A stretch of 44,034 nt of DNA from Amycolatopsis keratiniphila subsp. keratiniphila (GCF_001620365.2 NZ_LQMT02000012.1:202060-246093), one strand, 5' to 3'; positions 24,866 through 33,673 are shown, counted from the first letter of the stretch. Numbers and translations are program-made. Notes: generated from the letters alone by a model not told the origin.

Positions 24866-25212
24866 TCGTGAGTGGCGTTTCGGGTTCTAACGAGAGGTAA
24901 GTCAAGCATGGCGTGATGGAGTTGGTGGCGAGAGCATGCTCACCACGGAGACCTGGCGCGCCCTTGACTGTCCACAAGAGACACATTCGGAGGTAAAATG
25001 CCCGATTTGGTCACTTTGCGCAGGGGTCGTGAGTGATTTGGGCGGTTCTAACCCTCATTATCACTCACGACCCCGTCCGGAAACGGACATAAAGGTATCA
25101 ATTGGATGCCCGATCAGGAGTGTCTGCATCGCCAGTCCGGACTCACGTCGCATGGGCTTTCTTTCCCGTCTGAAGCTGGCGAAGAACGTCTAGTGGCAAA
25201 CGCCACTCACGA
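24866..25212. mobile_element. MITE-like segment with 15-bp terminal inverted repeats
   Basis: TCGTGAGTGGCGTTT (24866-24880) recurs exactly as its reverse complement at 25198-25212. The 347-bp interior is visibly less G+C rich than its surroundings and has no convincing gene. It includes a palindrome (25023-25074) that reuses the TCGTGAGTG motif on both arms. No target duplication is obvious, so the mobile nature is inference. Confidence 0.4.
25023..25074. repeat. Perfect 15-bp-arm palindrome
   Basis: GGGGTCGTGAGTGAT (25023-25037) and its exact complement (25060-25074) flank 22 nt that contain a smaller GGG/CCC stem. The CACTCACGACCCC part recurs at 25204-25216. Confidence 0.7.
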
Positions 25213-25357
25213 CCCCGGTGACTACGCGCCGTCCCCTGCCGCCACGGCAGCCTGGGCCGAGTGCCCCCGAACGACCCGGATCGCCCTCCGGCAGGCCGCT
25301 GAACAGTGCCGATACGACCGATCAGGAATCGAGAAGCGCCGGAAGCCCGCCGGGAAA

Positions 25358-25363
25358 TAGCGT
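25358..25363 (+). promoter_or_regulatory. -10 element of the second VOC gene
   Basis: TAGCGT followed by 7 nt and ATG 25371; no Shine-Dalgarno is possible, so the transcript is probably leaderless. Confidence 0.5.
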
Positions 25364-25370
25364 TACCGGC

Positions 25371-25994
25371 ATGAACTTCATCGACGCCATCACCCTCGAA
25401 GTGGCCGACACCGAGGCCGCCGAACGCTTCTACACCACCGCCTTCGGGCTCGGCTCGGAACTGCGCTTCCGGGCGTCGCAGGAGCCGTCCACCGGCTTTC
25501 GCGGCTACACCCTTTCCCTCACGGTTTCCCAGCCCGCCAACGCCGACGCGCTCATCGAGGCCGCCGTCGCCGCCGGGGCGACCGTGATCAAGCCCGCCGC
25601 GAAGTCGATGTGGGGTTACGGCGGAACAGTCCAGGCGCCGGACGGCGCGATCTGGAAGATCGCCACCTCGGCGAAGAAGAACACCGCGCCCGCCTCCCGC
25701 GAGATCGACGACATCGTCCTCCTGCTGGGCGTCGCCGATGTGGCCGCGAGCAAGAAGTTCTACGTCGAGCACGGCCTCGCCGTCGGGAAGAGCTTCGGCC
25801 GCGTGTACGTCGAGTTCGATGCCGGTACCAGCCCGGTGAAGCTGGCGCTGTACAAGCGCAAGTCGCTGGCGAAGGACGCCGGCGTGGCCCCTGAGGGCAC
25901 CGGCTCGCACCGCATCGCGATCTGCGGCGCCGCCCCGTTCACCGACCCGGACGGGTTCGCCTGGGAGACCTCGGCGCTCGCCGCCCAGTCCTGA
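25371..25994 (+). CDS. Two-domain VOC (glyoxalase-like) protein
   Basis: The 207-residue protein opens with ITLEVADTEAAERFYTTAFGLG, the usual first strand and helix of a VOC domain, and repeats the pattern at DIVLLLGVADVAASKKFYVEHGLAVG near residues 111-136. Each half ends in a DPDG/APDG-type turn (VQAPDGAIWKI, FTDPDGFAWET). Metal ligands are not clear and the function is unknown. It is 50 bp upstream of a DUF1801-like gene and likely co-transcribed with it. Confidence 0.82.
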   Translation: MNFIDAITLEVADTEAAERFYTTAFGLGSELRFRASQEPSTGFRGYTLSLTVSQPANADALIEAAVAAGATVIKPAAKSMWGYGGTVQAPDGAIWKIATSAKKNTAPASREIDDIVLLLGVADVAASKKFYVEHGLAVGKSFGRVYVEFDAGTSPVKLALYKRKSLAKDAGVAPEGTGSHRIAICGAAPFTDPDGFAWETSALAAQS

Positions 25995-26044
25995 TGTGCC
26001 ACTTCCGGATGCCCCCGCTCGCCGCTTACCAAGGAGAAACCACG

Positions 26045-26485
26045 ATGAGCACCACGTACGAAGGATTCACGGCCGAAGAGAAGGCCGCGATGAAGGAACA
26101 TGCCCAGGACATGAAGAAGGCCGCGCGCCGCGGCTCGGCCGCCGACAAGGCCGCGGCGGCGGAGCAGGACGTGGTCGCGAAGATCGCCGAGATGTCCGAT
26201 GAGGACCGCGTGCTGGCCGAGCTGGTCCACGCCGTCGTGAAGACCAACGCGCCGATGCTCGCGCCGAAGCTCTGGTACGGCCAGCCCGCCTACGCGCTGG
26301 ACGGCAAGGTCGTCTGCTTCTTCCAGGCGGCGGCCAAGTTCAAGACGCGGTACGCGACGCTCGGTTTCAACGAGGAAGCCCGGCTTGACGACGGCGCGAT
26401 GTGGGCGACCGCGTTCGCGCTGACCGCGGCCACCCCCGCGGTGAAGAAGCGCGTCGCCGCTTTGGTGAAGCAAGCCGTCAGCTGA
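26045..26485 (+). CDS. DUF1801-like protein
   Basis: The first 65 residues are charged and helical (FTAEEKAAMKEHAQDMKKAARRG, then DKAAAAEQDVVAKIAEM); the rest (KLWYGQPAYALDGKVVCFFQAAAKFKTRYATLGF) matches the YdhG/DUF1801 fold, a small alpha-beta domain of unknown role. An AAGGAGAAA ribosome-binding site supports ATG 26045. It is paired with the VOC gene, an association common for DUF1801 proteins in actinomycetes. Confidence 0.75.
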   Translation: MSTTYEGFTAEEKAAMKEHAQDMKKAARRGSAADKAAAAEQDVVAKIAEMSDEDRVLAELVHAVVKTNAPMLAPKLWYGQPAYALDGKVVCFFQAAAKFKTRYATLGFNEEARLDDGAMWATAFALTAATPAVKKRVAALVKQAVS

Positions 26486-26506
26486 CCGGAGTGGCAGCCC
26501 GTTTTA

Positions 26507-26528
26507 CCGCGTGAGTGGCCACACGCGG
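26507..26528 (+). terminator. Short hairpin after DUF1801-like gene
   Basis: CCGCGTG (26507-26513) and CACGCGG (26522-26528) enclose an 8-nt loop about 20 nt past the stop codon; a short T-run precedes rather than follows it. Confidence 0.4.
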
Positions 26529-26574
26529 GACGGCGGAGAAACTCTAGGCTCGGGTGATCACCGGGAGGACGGAC

Positions 26575-27012
26575 ATGATCACCATCGAGCCCTTGAAGCC
26601 CGAAGACCGCGAAGCCTGGGAACACCTGTTCCGCGCGTACATCGCCTTCTACGAACGTGTTGCGCCGCAAGAGGTCTACGACCGGGCTTGGCGCGAGTTC
26701 CGAACAGGGGAGCGGATGCACGCGCTCGGTGCCCACGTGGGCGGCGAGCTCGCCGGGATCGTGCATTTCCTGGTGCACCCCAGCACTTCCGCGCTCACCG
26801 ATGTCTGCTACCTGCAAGATCTGTTCACCGCGCCGGAAGCCCGCGGCAAGGGGGTCGCGCGGGCGTTGATCGAGGCCGTCGCGGACTGGGCCCGCACCCG
26901 CGAATGCGGCAGGGTCTACTGGCACACCAAGGAATCCAACGCGACCGCGCGCCGCCTGTACGACCAGGTCGCGGTGAACAGGGGCTTCATCCAGTACCAG
27001 CTCCCGCTCTGA
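26575..27012 (+). CDS. GNAT-family N-acetyltransferase
   Basis: The 145-residue protein is a compact GNAT enzyme: LQDLFTAPEARGKGVARALIEAVADWA (residues about 81-107, with the acetyl-CoA loop ARGKGVAR) and VYWHTKESNATARRLYDQVAVNRGFIQYQLPL at the end. The acceptor is unknown. ATG 26575 has GGGAGG 8 nt upstream, so it was preferred to GTG 26554. A perfect 32-bp palindrome follows 6 nt after the stop. Confidence 0.85.
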   Translation: MITIEPLKPEDREAWEHLFRAYIAFYERVAPQEVYDRAWREFRTGERMHALGAHVGGELAGIVHFLVHPSTSALTDVCYLQDLFTAPEARGKGVARALIEAVADWARTRECGRVYWHTKESNATARRLYDQVAVNRGFIQYQLPL

Positions 27013-27017
27013 AAGCA

Positions 27018-27049
27018 GTGAAGGCCACCTTCGCGAAGGTGGCCTTCAC
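27018..27049. repeat. Perfect 32-bp palindrome between convergent genes (TGAAGGCC family)
   Basis: The whole 32 bp reads the same on both strands, with a central TTCGCGAA. It lies 6 nt after the GNAT stop and 9 nt before the eda stop, so it can terminate both genes. It shares the core GTGAAGGCCnCCTTC with the copies at 22375 and 33674. Confidence 0.75.
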
Positions 27050-27057
27050 AACACGGA

Positions 27058-27678
27058 TCAGAGCTTCGAAGCCTCCGCCGCGAAGGCTTCGATCTTCCCG
27101 AAGTCCTTGGCGGCCAAGGCATCCTTCGGCGTCAGCCACGAACCGCCGATGCAGCCCACATTGGACAGCGCGAGATAGTCCGGTGCGGTCTTCACGGTGA
27201 TGCCGCCGGTCGGGCAGAACTTCAGCCCGGGCAGCGGCCCGCCGATCGACTTCAGGTACGCCACGCCGCCGCTGGCCTCGGCGGGGAAGAACTTCAGCGC
27301 GGTCAGCCCGCGTTCGGCCAGCCGCATCGCCTCCGAAACCGTGCTCGCACCTGGCAGGAACGGCAGGCCGGTGTCGAACGCGGCGTCCAGCACGGCGTCC
27401 GTGCAGCCCGGGGTCACCAGGAACTTCGCGCCGGCGTCGGCCGCCTGCTTGGCGTGTTCGGGCGCCGTGACGGTCCCGGCGCCGATGACGATCTCCGGGA
27501 CCTCCGCGGCGATCCGCTCGATGGAGGCGAGTGCCGCCGGGGTGCGCAGGGTCAGCTCGATCACGCCGATCCCGCCCGCGAGCAGGGCCCGCGCGGTGGG
27601 CACGGCGTCGGCGGCGTCGTCGAGCACGACGACGGGCATCACGGGGGACAGGCCGAGCAGGTCGGCGCCGGTGGTCAC
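27058..27678 (-). CDS. eda: KDPG/KHG aldolase (Entner-Doudoroff aldolase)
   Basis: Eda splits 2-keto-3-deoxy-6-phosphogluconate into pyruvate and glyceraldehyde 3-phosphate. The 206-residue protein shows the class I aldolase pattern: [13 protein letters not shown] (catalytic Glu), [28 protein letters not shown], and the Schiff-base lysine in [17 protein letters not shown] 27678 overlaps the edd TGA (GTGA), so translation is coupled to edd. Confidence 0.93.
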   Translation of the reverse strand: MTTGADLLGLSPVMPVVVLDDAADAVPTARALLAGGIGVIELTLRTPAALASIERIAAEVPEIVIGAGTVTAPEHAKQAADAGAKFLVTPGCTDAVLDAAFDTGLPFLPGASTVSEAMRLAERGLTALKFFPAEASGGVAYLKSIGGPLPGLKFCPTGGITVKTAPDYLALSNVGCIGGSWLTPKDALAAKDFGKIEAFAAEASKL

Positions 27679-29564
27679 TGGGTTACCTCCACAGGGGTCA
27701 ACGTGTGCGCCGGAGCGCCGAAGTGTTCCGGCGTGAGCGGTCCGAACACGCTCGCGCCCTGATCGGCGGGGCCGACCGCGCGGCGCAGCGCCGCGAACAG
27801 CTCCCGGCCGGTGCCGGTCCAGGATGCCTCCGAAGGCGGGGAGTCCACCAGTTCACGACGGGCGAGTTCTTCGTCACCCACGAGGACGTCGAGCGTCCCG
27901 GCCTTGGCGTCGAGGCGGACGACGTCGCCGTCGGCGATCCGTGCGATCGGGCCTCCCGCAGCGGCTTCCGGGGTCACCTGGATCGCCGCGGGGATCTTGC
28001 CGGACGCGCCGGACATCCGGCCGTCGGTGAGCAACGCCACCTGGTGCCCGCGGTCCATCAGCACTCCCAGCGCCGGGGTGAGCCCGTGCAGTTCCGGCAT
28101 GCCGTTGGCCTGGGGACCCTGCTGGCGGATGACCACGACGACGTCGCGGTCCAGCTCGCCGGCCTCGAAAGCGTCCTTGAAGGACTTCTGGTCAGTGAAC
28201 ACCCGCGCCGGGGCCTGCACGATCCGGTGCTCCGGCGCCACCGCGGACACCTTGATCACCGCGCGCCCGAGGTTGCCCGCGACCATCCGCAGCCCGCCGT
28301 CGGCGGCGAACGGCCGCCACACGGGGCGCAGGACGTCCTCGTCGAGGCTGCGCGTCGGGACGTCACGCCAGACCAGTTCGCCCTCGGAGAGGATCGGCTC
28401 CTGCCGGTAGCGGTGCAGGCCCGGACCGGCGACGGTCTGGACGTCCTCGTGCAGCAGGCCGGCGTCGAGCAGCGTGCCGACCAGGAACTGGATGCCGCCG
28501 GCGGCGTGGAAGTGGTTGATGTCCGCGCTGCCGTTCGGGTACACGCGGGCGAGCAGCGGGATCACCGAGGACAGATCGGAGAAGTCGTCCCAGGTCAGCT
28601 GGATGCCCGCGGCGGCGGCGATCGCGACGAGGTGCATCGTGTGGTTGGTCGAGCCGCCCGTCGCGAGCAGCGCGATGACGCCGTTGACGACGGCCTTCTC
28701 GTCGATCACGCGCGAGACCGGGGTGTACTCCTCGCCGCGCGAGAGCTTCACGACGCGACGTCCGGCCTCTTCGGTGAGCACCCGCCGCAGCGGCGAGTTC
28801 GGCTGCACGAAGCTGGCCCCCGGCAGGTGCAGGCCCATCACCTCGACGACCATCTGGTTCGAGTTGGCGGTGCCGTAGAAGGTGCACGTTCCCGCCGAGT
28901 GATACGAAGCCGCTTCGGCGTCCAGCAAGTCTTCGCGGGTCGCCTTGCCCTCGGCGTAGAGCTGGCGCACGCGCGCCTTCTCCTTGTTCGGCAGGCCCGA
29001 GTTCATCGGCCCGGCCGGCACGAGGATCGCCGGGAGATGCCCGAACGACAGCGCCCCGATCAGCAGGCCGGGCACGATCTTGTCGCACACGCCGAGCAGC
29101 AGCGCCGCGTCGAACATGTCGTGGGACAGCGCGATCGCGGTCGACATCGCGATCACCTCGCGGCTGAACAGCGACAGCTCCATCCCCGGGCGGCCCTGGG
29201 TGACGCCGTCGCACATCGCGGGCACGCCGCCGGCGAACTGGGCGACGCCGCCCGCCTGGCGGACCGAGCCCTTCAGCAGCGCGGGGTACTCCTGCATCGG
29301 CTGGTGCGCCGAAAGCATGTCGTTGTAGGACGAGACGATCGCGACGCCCGGCGCCCGCGCGGCGCGCAGTGCCGCTTTGTCGACACCTTCCATCGCGGCG
29401 AAGCCGTGGGCGAGGTTGCTGCAGTCGAGGCCGCGCCGCACCGGTCCTTCTTCGTGGGCGGCGGCGACGCGCTCGAGATACGCGGCGCGGGTTTCGGCAC
29501 TGCGGGCGGCGATGCGCTCGGTGACTTCGGCGATGATGGGGTGGACGTTCGGGGCGGTGCTCAT
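27675..29564 (-). CDS. edd: 6-phosphogluconate dehydratase
   Basis: Edd dehydrates 6-phosphogluconate to KDPG. The 629-residue protein belongs to the IlvD/Edd Fe-S dehydratases: [17 protein letters not shown] near residue 69, [23 protein letters not shown] with a cluster cysteine, and [25 protein letters not shown] with another. ATG 29564 has GGAG upstream; the frame continues further but without a start context. With eda it completes an Entner-Doudoroff shunt. Its promoter region is shared with the divergent sdh operon. Confidence 0.93.
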   Translation of the reverse strand: MSTAPNVHPIIAEVTERIAARSAETRAAYLERVAAAHEEGPVRRGLDCSNLAHGFAAMEGVDKAALRAARAPGVAIVSSYNDMLSAHQPMQEYPALLKGSVRQAGGVAQFAGGVPAMCDGVTQGRPGMELSLFSREVIAMSTAIALSHDMFDAALLLGVCDKIVPGLLIGALSFGHLPAILVPAGPMNSGLPNKEKARVRQLYAEGKATREDLLDAEAASYHSAGTCTFYGTANSNQMVVEVMGLHLPGASFVQPNSPLRRVLTEEAGRRVVKLSRGEEYTPVSRVIDEKAVVNGVIALLATGGSTNHTMHLVAIAAAAGIQLTWDDFSDLSSVIPLLARVYPNGSADINHFHAAGGIQFLVGTLLDAGLLHEDVQTVAGPGLHRYRQEPILSEGELVWRDVPTRSLDEDVLRPVWRPFAADGGLRMVAGNLGRAVIKVSAVAPEHRIVQAPARVFTDQKSFKDAFEAGELDRDVVVVIRQQGPQANGMPELHGLTPALGVLMDRGHQVALLTDGRMSGASGKIPAAIQVTPEAAAGGPIARIADGDVVRLDAKAGTLDVLVGDEELARRELVDSPPSEASWTGTGRELFAALRRAVGPADQGASVFGPLTPEHFGAPAHTLTPVEVTQ

Positions 29565-29639
29565 TGTCCGGCTCCGGATCACTGGTCGTGGTGGTCCGCG
29601 GGACGGCAACGCTGACGTCGCTGGGTCGTGACAGTGGCC

Positions 29640-29668
29640 ACAGTAACCCAGGGGAAAGCCCGAATCAA
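29640..29668 (-). promoter_or_regulatory. edd-eda promoter
   Basis: On the minus strand TTGATT (29668-29663)-N17-TACTGT (29645-29640) forms a good vegetative promoter. A GTGGCCAC palindrome (29634-29641) overlaps the -10 and probable start point and could be an operator. Confidence 0.5.
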
Positions 29669-29691
29669 AATCGATACAGAAGATCGACTCG

Positions 29692-29707
29692 CGTGACCTC
29701 CGTCACG
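29692..29707. promoter_or_regulatory. Crp/GlxR-like site 1
   Basis: CGTGACCTCCGTCACG matches GTGA-N6-TCAC in perfect symmetry, the core of the cAMP-receptor consensus TGTGA-N6-TCACA with C/G at the outer position. Confidence 0.55.
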
Positions 29708-29721
29708 CCCCTAGGTTCTAC

Positions 29722-29737
29722 TGTGCTACTTGTCACA
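29722..29737. promoter_or_regulatory. Crp/GlxR-like site 2
   Basis: TGTGCTACTTGTCACA matches TGTGA-N6-TCACA with one mismatch (C for A). Its centre is 30 bp from that of site 1, about three helical turns, so both would be bound on the same face of the DNA. Confidence 0.55.
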
Positions 29738-29828
29738 TTGCACAACGCGCGGCAGAGTCGGGATGGCGAGGAATCGCTTGCCCTCGAAGGCTCAAGCGGC
29801 CAACCGAACCGACCATCGGGAGGTACCG

Positions 29829-30116
29829 ATGTCCACCACAGAGATCGCCGAGCTTCGGCGAGCCATCGGTCAGCTGAGGCAGTGCGTCGGCGCGCTGCGG
29901 TCCCGATACGGCGACGCCTCGGCGGTACGGCGCCTGGCGAACGACGTCGAGCGGCTCGACATCGACGCGACGGACCTCGACACGACCCCGAACGCGGTGC
30001 CCGCCCAGGCGAAGGCAGCCGACCGGGTCCAAGTTCCCGATACGCCCTACGACCCGGCGCTGTGGCAAGGCGCCGATGACGAAGGCGTCGGCGGCTACAA
30101 GCGCGACCAGCGGTGA
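29829..30116 (+). CDS. Conserved hypothetical protein, first gene of the Sdh1 operon
   Basis: This 95-residue protein has a charged helical N-terminal half (AELRRAIGQLRQCVGALRSRYGD) and an acidic C-terminal tail (TPYDPALWQGADDEGVGGYKRDQR). No membrane segment or cofactor motif is visible. A small gene of similar size precedes the mycobacterial sdh1 genes (Rv0250c position), and this seems its counterpart (inference from position and length). CGGGAGGTACCG upstream supports ATG 29829. Its TGA overlaps the next GTG. Confidence 0.75.
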   Translation: MSTTEIAELRRAIGQLRQCVGALRSRYGDASAVRRLANDVERLDIDATDLDTTPNAVPAQAKAADRVQVPDTPYDPALWQGADDEGVGGYKRDQR

Positions 30117-30943
30117 GCGCCCCCGCCGGCAAAGAGGCCGGACGGGGTACGGGGGTCCGCGCGCCGTCGCGGGCCCTCATCGTCGAGAAAACGCTGCGCA
30201 CCGACCGATGGTGGCTGTCCCCGCTGCTGACCGTCCTCGGCCTCTCCGCCTTCATCATCTACGCGACGATCAGGTCCTTCGTGCGCACCGCCTACTGGGT
30301 GCCCGAGTACCACTACCTGACGCCGTTCTATTCGCCCTGCGTCTCGGAATCCTGCGTCGAAGGCTCCCGGCATTTCGGGGCCTGGATCGGCGAACTGCCG
30401 GGCTTCATCCCGCTCGGCTTCCTGGTCCTGCCGTTCCTGCTGGGCTTCCGGCTGACCTGCTACTACTACCGCAAGGCCTACTACCGGGCCGTCTGGTTCT
30501 CGCCGCCCGCCTGCGCGGTCGCCGAACCGCACACGAAGTACACCGGGGAGACCCGGCTGCCGCTGATCATCCAGAACGCCCACCGCTACTTCTTCTACGT
30601 GGCCGTGGTCGTCTCGCTGGTCAACACCTACGACGCGATCACCGCGTTCCACGGCAAGACCGGCGGATTCGGTTTCGGGCTCGGCAACATCGTGCTGCTC
30701 GGCAACGTGATCCTGTTGTGGGCGTACACGTTGTCGTGCCACTCGTGTCGTCACGTGACCGGTGGCAGGCTCAAGCATTTCTCCAAACATCCGGTGCGCT
30801 ACTGGATCTGGACCCAGGTGACGAAGCTCAACACCCGGCACATGGCGCTGGCGTGGACGACGCTCGGCACGCTCGTGCTGACCGATCTCTACGTGATGCT
30901 CGTGGCGAGCGGGGCGATTTCGGATCTGCGGTTCATCAACTAG
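30113..30943 (+). CDS. sdhC: Succinate dehydrogenase Sdh1-type membrane subunit
   Basis: The 276-residue protein has about five hydrophobic segments (near residues 35-55, 95-115, 155-175, 188-207, 245-265) and corresponds in position and size to Rv0249c, the membrane anchor of mycobacterial Sdh1. It holds a striking CHSCRH motif at 209-214, plus C76, C81, C116 and C134, and several histidines. Mycobacterial Sdh1 is reported to contain a membrane-embedded Rieske-type 2Fe-2S cluster; these residues are candidate ligands (inference). GTG 30113 overlaps the previous stop codon. Confidence 0.82.
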   Translation: MSAPAGKEAGRGTGVRAPSRALIVEKTLRTDRWWLSPLLTVLGLSAFIIYATIRSFVRTAYWVPEYHYLTPFYSPCVSESCVEGSRHFGAWIGELPGFIPLGFLVLPFLLGFRLTCYYYRKAYYRAVWFSPPACAVAEPHTKYTGETRLPLIIQNAHRYFFYVAVVVSLVNTYDAITAFHGKTGGFGFGLGNIVLLGNVILLWAYTLSCHSCRHVTGGRLKHFSKHPVRYWIWTQVTKLNTRHMALAWTTLGTLVLTDLYVMLVASGAISDLRFIN

Positions 30944-30994
30944 CGGCGCGGGAATCTCCCGTCCCCGGCGACAAGCTTCGAGGTGGCTCTTTTC

Positions 30995-32911
30995 ATGACC
31001 GAGGTCGAACGGCTCAACTACGACGTGGTGGTGATCGGTGCCGGCGGTGCCGGTCTCCGCGCGGTCATCGAAGCCCGTGAACGCGGCTTCAGCGTCGCGG
31101 TGGTGTGCAAATCGCTCTTCGGCAAGGCGCATACCGTGATGGCCGAAGGCGGCTGCGCGGCGTCGATGGGCAACGCGAACTCGAACGACAACTGGCAGGT
31201 GCACTTCCGCGACACCATGCGTGGCGGGAAGTTCCTCAACAACTGGCGCATGGCCGAACTCCACGCCAAGGAGGCGCCGGACCGGGTCTGGGAACTGGAG
31301 ACCTACGGCGCGCTGTTCGACCGCACCGCCGACGGCCGGATCAGCCAGCGCAACTTCGGCGGGCACACGTACCCGCGGCTGGCGCACGTCGGCGACCGCA
31401 CCGGGCTCGAACTGATCCGCACGATGCAGCAGAAAATCGTTTCGCTGCAACAAGAGGACTTCAAGGAGACCGGTGACTACGAGGCGAGGATCAAGGTCTT
31501 CGCCGAGTGCACGATCACCGAATTGCTGACCGAGGACGGCCGGATCTCCGGCGCTTTCGGGTATTGGCGCGAGAGCGGCCGGTTCATCCTGTTCGAGGCG
31601 CCGGCGGTGGTGCTGGCGACCGGCGGCATCGGGAAATCCTTCAAGGTCACCTCGAACTCGTGGGAGTACACCGGTGACGGGCACGCGCTGGCGCTGCGAG
31701 CCGGGGCGAAGCTCATCAACATGGAGTTCGTCCAGTTCCACCCGACGGGCATGGTCTGGCCGCCGAGTGTGAAGGGGATCCTGGTCACCGAAGGCGTCCG
31801 CGGTGACGGTGGGGTGCTCAAGAACACCGAGGACAAGCGGTTCATGTTCGAGTACGTCCCCGAGGTCTTCAAGGGGCAGTACGCGGACAGCGAGGAAGAA
31901 GCCGACCGCTGGTACACCGACGCCGACAACAACCGGCGCACCCCGGATCTCCTGCCGCGGGACGAGGTGGCTCGCGCGATCAACTCCGAGGTCAAGGCCG
32001 GCCGGGGATCGCCGCACGGCGGGGTCTTCCTCGACATCGCCAGCAGGCTGCCCGCGGAGGAGATCCGCAAACGGCTGCCGTCGATGTACCACCAGTTCAA
32101 GGAACTCGCCGACGTCGACATCACGAAGGAGCCGATGGAGGTCGGCCCCACCTGTCACTACGTGATGGGCGGGATCGAGGTCGACCCGGACACCGCGTCG
32201 TCGAGCGTGCCGGGGCTGTTCGCCGCCGGCGAGTGCTCGGGCGGGATGCACGGCTCGAACCGGCTCGGCGGCAACTCGCTGTCGGACCTGCTCGTCTTCG
32301 GCCGCCGCGCGGGCCTCGGCGCCGCGTCCTACGTCGCGGACCTGAAGGACCGCCCGAAGGTCAGTCAGTCCGATGTGGACGCCGCCGCGGCGATGGCGCT
32401 CGCGCCGTTCGACTCGCCGGGTGACGGCGTCGAGGAGAACCCGTACAGCCTGCACACCGAACTGCAGCAGTCGATGAACGACCTGGTCGGTATCATCCGC
32501 AAGGCGGAGGAGATCGAGCGGGCGCTGGAGAAACTCGGCGAGCTGCGCGAGCGGATCAAGCGGGTCACCGTCGAAGGGCACCGGCAGTTCAACCCCGGCT
32601 GGCATCTCGCCGTCGACCTGCGGAACATGCTGATGGTCAGCGAATGCGTCGCCAGGGCCGCGCTGATGCGGACCGAAAGCCGGGGCGGGCACACCCGCGA
32701 CGATCACCCGGGCATGGATTCCCAGTGGCGCAACAAACTCCTGGTCTGCGCGGCCACGCCGGGCGACAACCCGGTGGTGCCGGAGATCGGCATCGAGGTC
32801 AAGGCCCAGGTCCCGTTGCGGCAGGACCTGCTGGAGCTGTTCGAACTGTCCGAGCTGGGGAAGTACTACACCGACGAGGAACTGGCTTCGCACCCCGGGA
32901 GTCCGGCATGA
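30995..32911 (+). CDS. sdhA: Succinate dehydrogenase/fumarate reductase flavoprotein subunit
   Basis: SdhA oxidises succinate to fumarate with covalently bound FAD. The 638-residue protein shows the FAD fold VVVIGAGGAGLRAVIEA, the flavin-linking histidine in GKAHTVMAEGG (H46), EFVQFHPTG, and the C-terminal LFAAGECSGGMHGSNRLGGNSL. ATG 30995 follows GAGGTGG by 8 nt; GTG 30983 is in frame but overlaps that site. The stop overlaps the sdhB ATG. Confidence 0.95.
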   Translation: MTEVERLNYDVVVIGAGGAGLRAVIEARERGFSVAVVCKSLFGKAHTVMAEGGCAASMGNANSNDNWQVHFRDTMRGGKFLNNWRMAELHAKEAPDRVWELETYGALFDRTADGRISQRNFGGHTYPRLAHVGDRTGLELIRTMQQKIVSLQQEDFKETGDYEARIKVFAECTITELLTEDGRISGAFGYWRESGRFILFEAPAVVLATGGIGKSFKVTSNSWEYTGDGHALALRAGAKLINMEFVQFHPTGMVWPPSVKGILVTEGVRGDGGVLKNTEDKRFMFEYVPEVFKGQYADSEEEADRWYTDADNNRRTPDLLPRDEVARAINSEVKAGRGSPHGGVFLDIASRLPAEEIRKRLPSMYHQFKELADVDITKEPMEVGPTCHYVMGGIEVDPDTASSSVPGLFAAGECSGGMHGSNRLGGNSLSDLLVFGRRAGLGAASYVADLKDRPKVSQSDVDAAAAMALAPFDSPGDGVEENPYSLHTELQQSMNDLVGIIRKAEEIERALEKLGELRERIKRVTVEGHRQFNPGWHLAVDLRNMLMVSECVARAALMRTESRGGHTRDDHPGMDSQWRNKLLVCAATPGDNPVVPEIGIEVKAQVPLRQDLLELFELSELGKYYTDEELASHPGSPA

Positions 32912-33660
32912 GCTACAAGGCGAGTTTCCGGGTCTGGCGCGGCGACGCCGATTCAGGTGAGCTGCAGGACTACAGCGTCGAGGTCAACGAAGGCGAGGTG
33001 GTCCTCGACATCATCCACCGGTTGCAGGCCACCCAGGCCTCGGATCTGGCGGTGCGGTGGAACTGCAAGGCGGGCAAATGCGGCTCGTGCTCGGCGGAGA
33101 TCAACGGCAAACCGCGGTTGCTGTGCATGACGCGGATGTCGACCTTCACCGAGGACGAGGTCATCACCGTGACGCCGATGCGGACGTTCCCGGTGATCCG
33201 CGACCTGGTGACCGACGTGTCGTTCAACTACACCAAGGCCCGCGAGATCCCGTCGTTCACGCCGCCCCCGGAACTCAAACCGGGGGAGTACCGGATGCAG
33301 CAGGTGGACGTCGAACGCTCGCAGGAGTTCCGCAAGTGCATCGAGTGCTTCCTGTGCCAGAACACCTGCCACGTGGTGCGTGACCACGAGGAGAACAAGG
33401 AGGCCTTCGCCGGGCCTCGGTACCTGATGCGGATCGCCGAACTCGAAATGCACCCCCTCGACGTCGCCGACCGGCGTGACGAGGCGCAGGAGGAGCACGG
33501 GCTCGGGTACTGCAACATCACCAAGTGCTGCTCGGACGTGTGCCCGGAGGGCATCCACATCACCGACAACGCGCTGATCCCGATGAAGGAACGCGTCGCC
33601 GACCGGAAGTACGACCCCATCGTGTGGCTGGGGAACAAACTGTTCCGGCGGGACAAGTAG
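32908..33660 (+). CDS. sdhB: Succinate dehydrogenase iron-sulfur subunit
   Basis: SdhB passes electrons from FAD to quinone through three Fe-S clusters. In the 250-residue protein all three cysteine groups are present: C53, C58, C61 and C73 (CKAGKCGSC, then LLC) for 2Fe-2S; C144, C147, C150 with C154 (CIECFLCQNTC); and C202, C207/C208, C212 (CNITKCCSDVCPEG). ATG 32908 overlaps the sdhA TGA. A perfect 23-bp hairpin follows the stop by 13 nt. Confidence 0.95.
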   Translation: MSYKASFRVWRGDADSGELQDYSVEVNEGEVVLDIIHRLQATQASDLAVRWNCKAGKCGSCSAEINGKPRLLCMTRMSTFTEDEVITVTPMRTFPVIRDLVTDVSFNYTKAREIPSFTPPPELKPGEYRMQQVDVERSQEFRKCIECFLCQNTCHVVRDHEENKEAFAGPRYLMRIAELEMHPLDVADRRDEAQEEHGLGYCNITKCCSDVCPEGIHITDNALIPMKERVADRKYDPIVWLGNKLFRRDK

Positions 33661-33673
33661 TCACGAGGAAGTC

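Larger units (their letters stand above)
24512..25370. other. 860-bp gene-free region between recX and a VOC gene
   Basis: This stretch holds the recX terminator, the 21-bp-period array, and a segment of lower G+C (24866-25212) bounded by inverted repeats. Short frames (for example 24936-25193) run through palindromes, lack codon bias and are judged non-coding. The right end contains the promoter of the next VOC gene. Confidence 0.6.

Noticed and set aside
24936..25193. 85-codon open frame in the gene-free region
   Set aside because: It runs through a perfect palindrome, has no codon bias typical of the genome and no ribosome-binding site.
26620..26631. GAACACCTGTTC, a formal match to the LexA box
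   Set aside because: It lies inside the GNAT coding sequence (codons for Glu-His-Leu-Phe) and more than 40 bp after the start, so chance coding sequence is the better explanation.
33633..33645. GAACAAACTGTTC near the end of sdhB
   Set aside because: The spacer is five bases, not four, and it is inside coding DNA.
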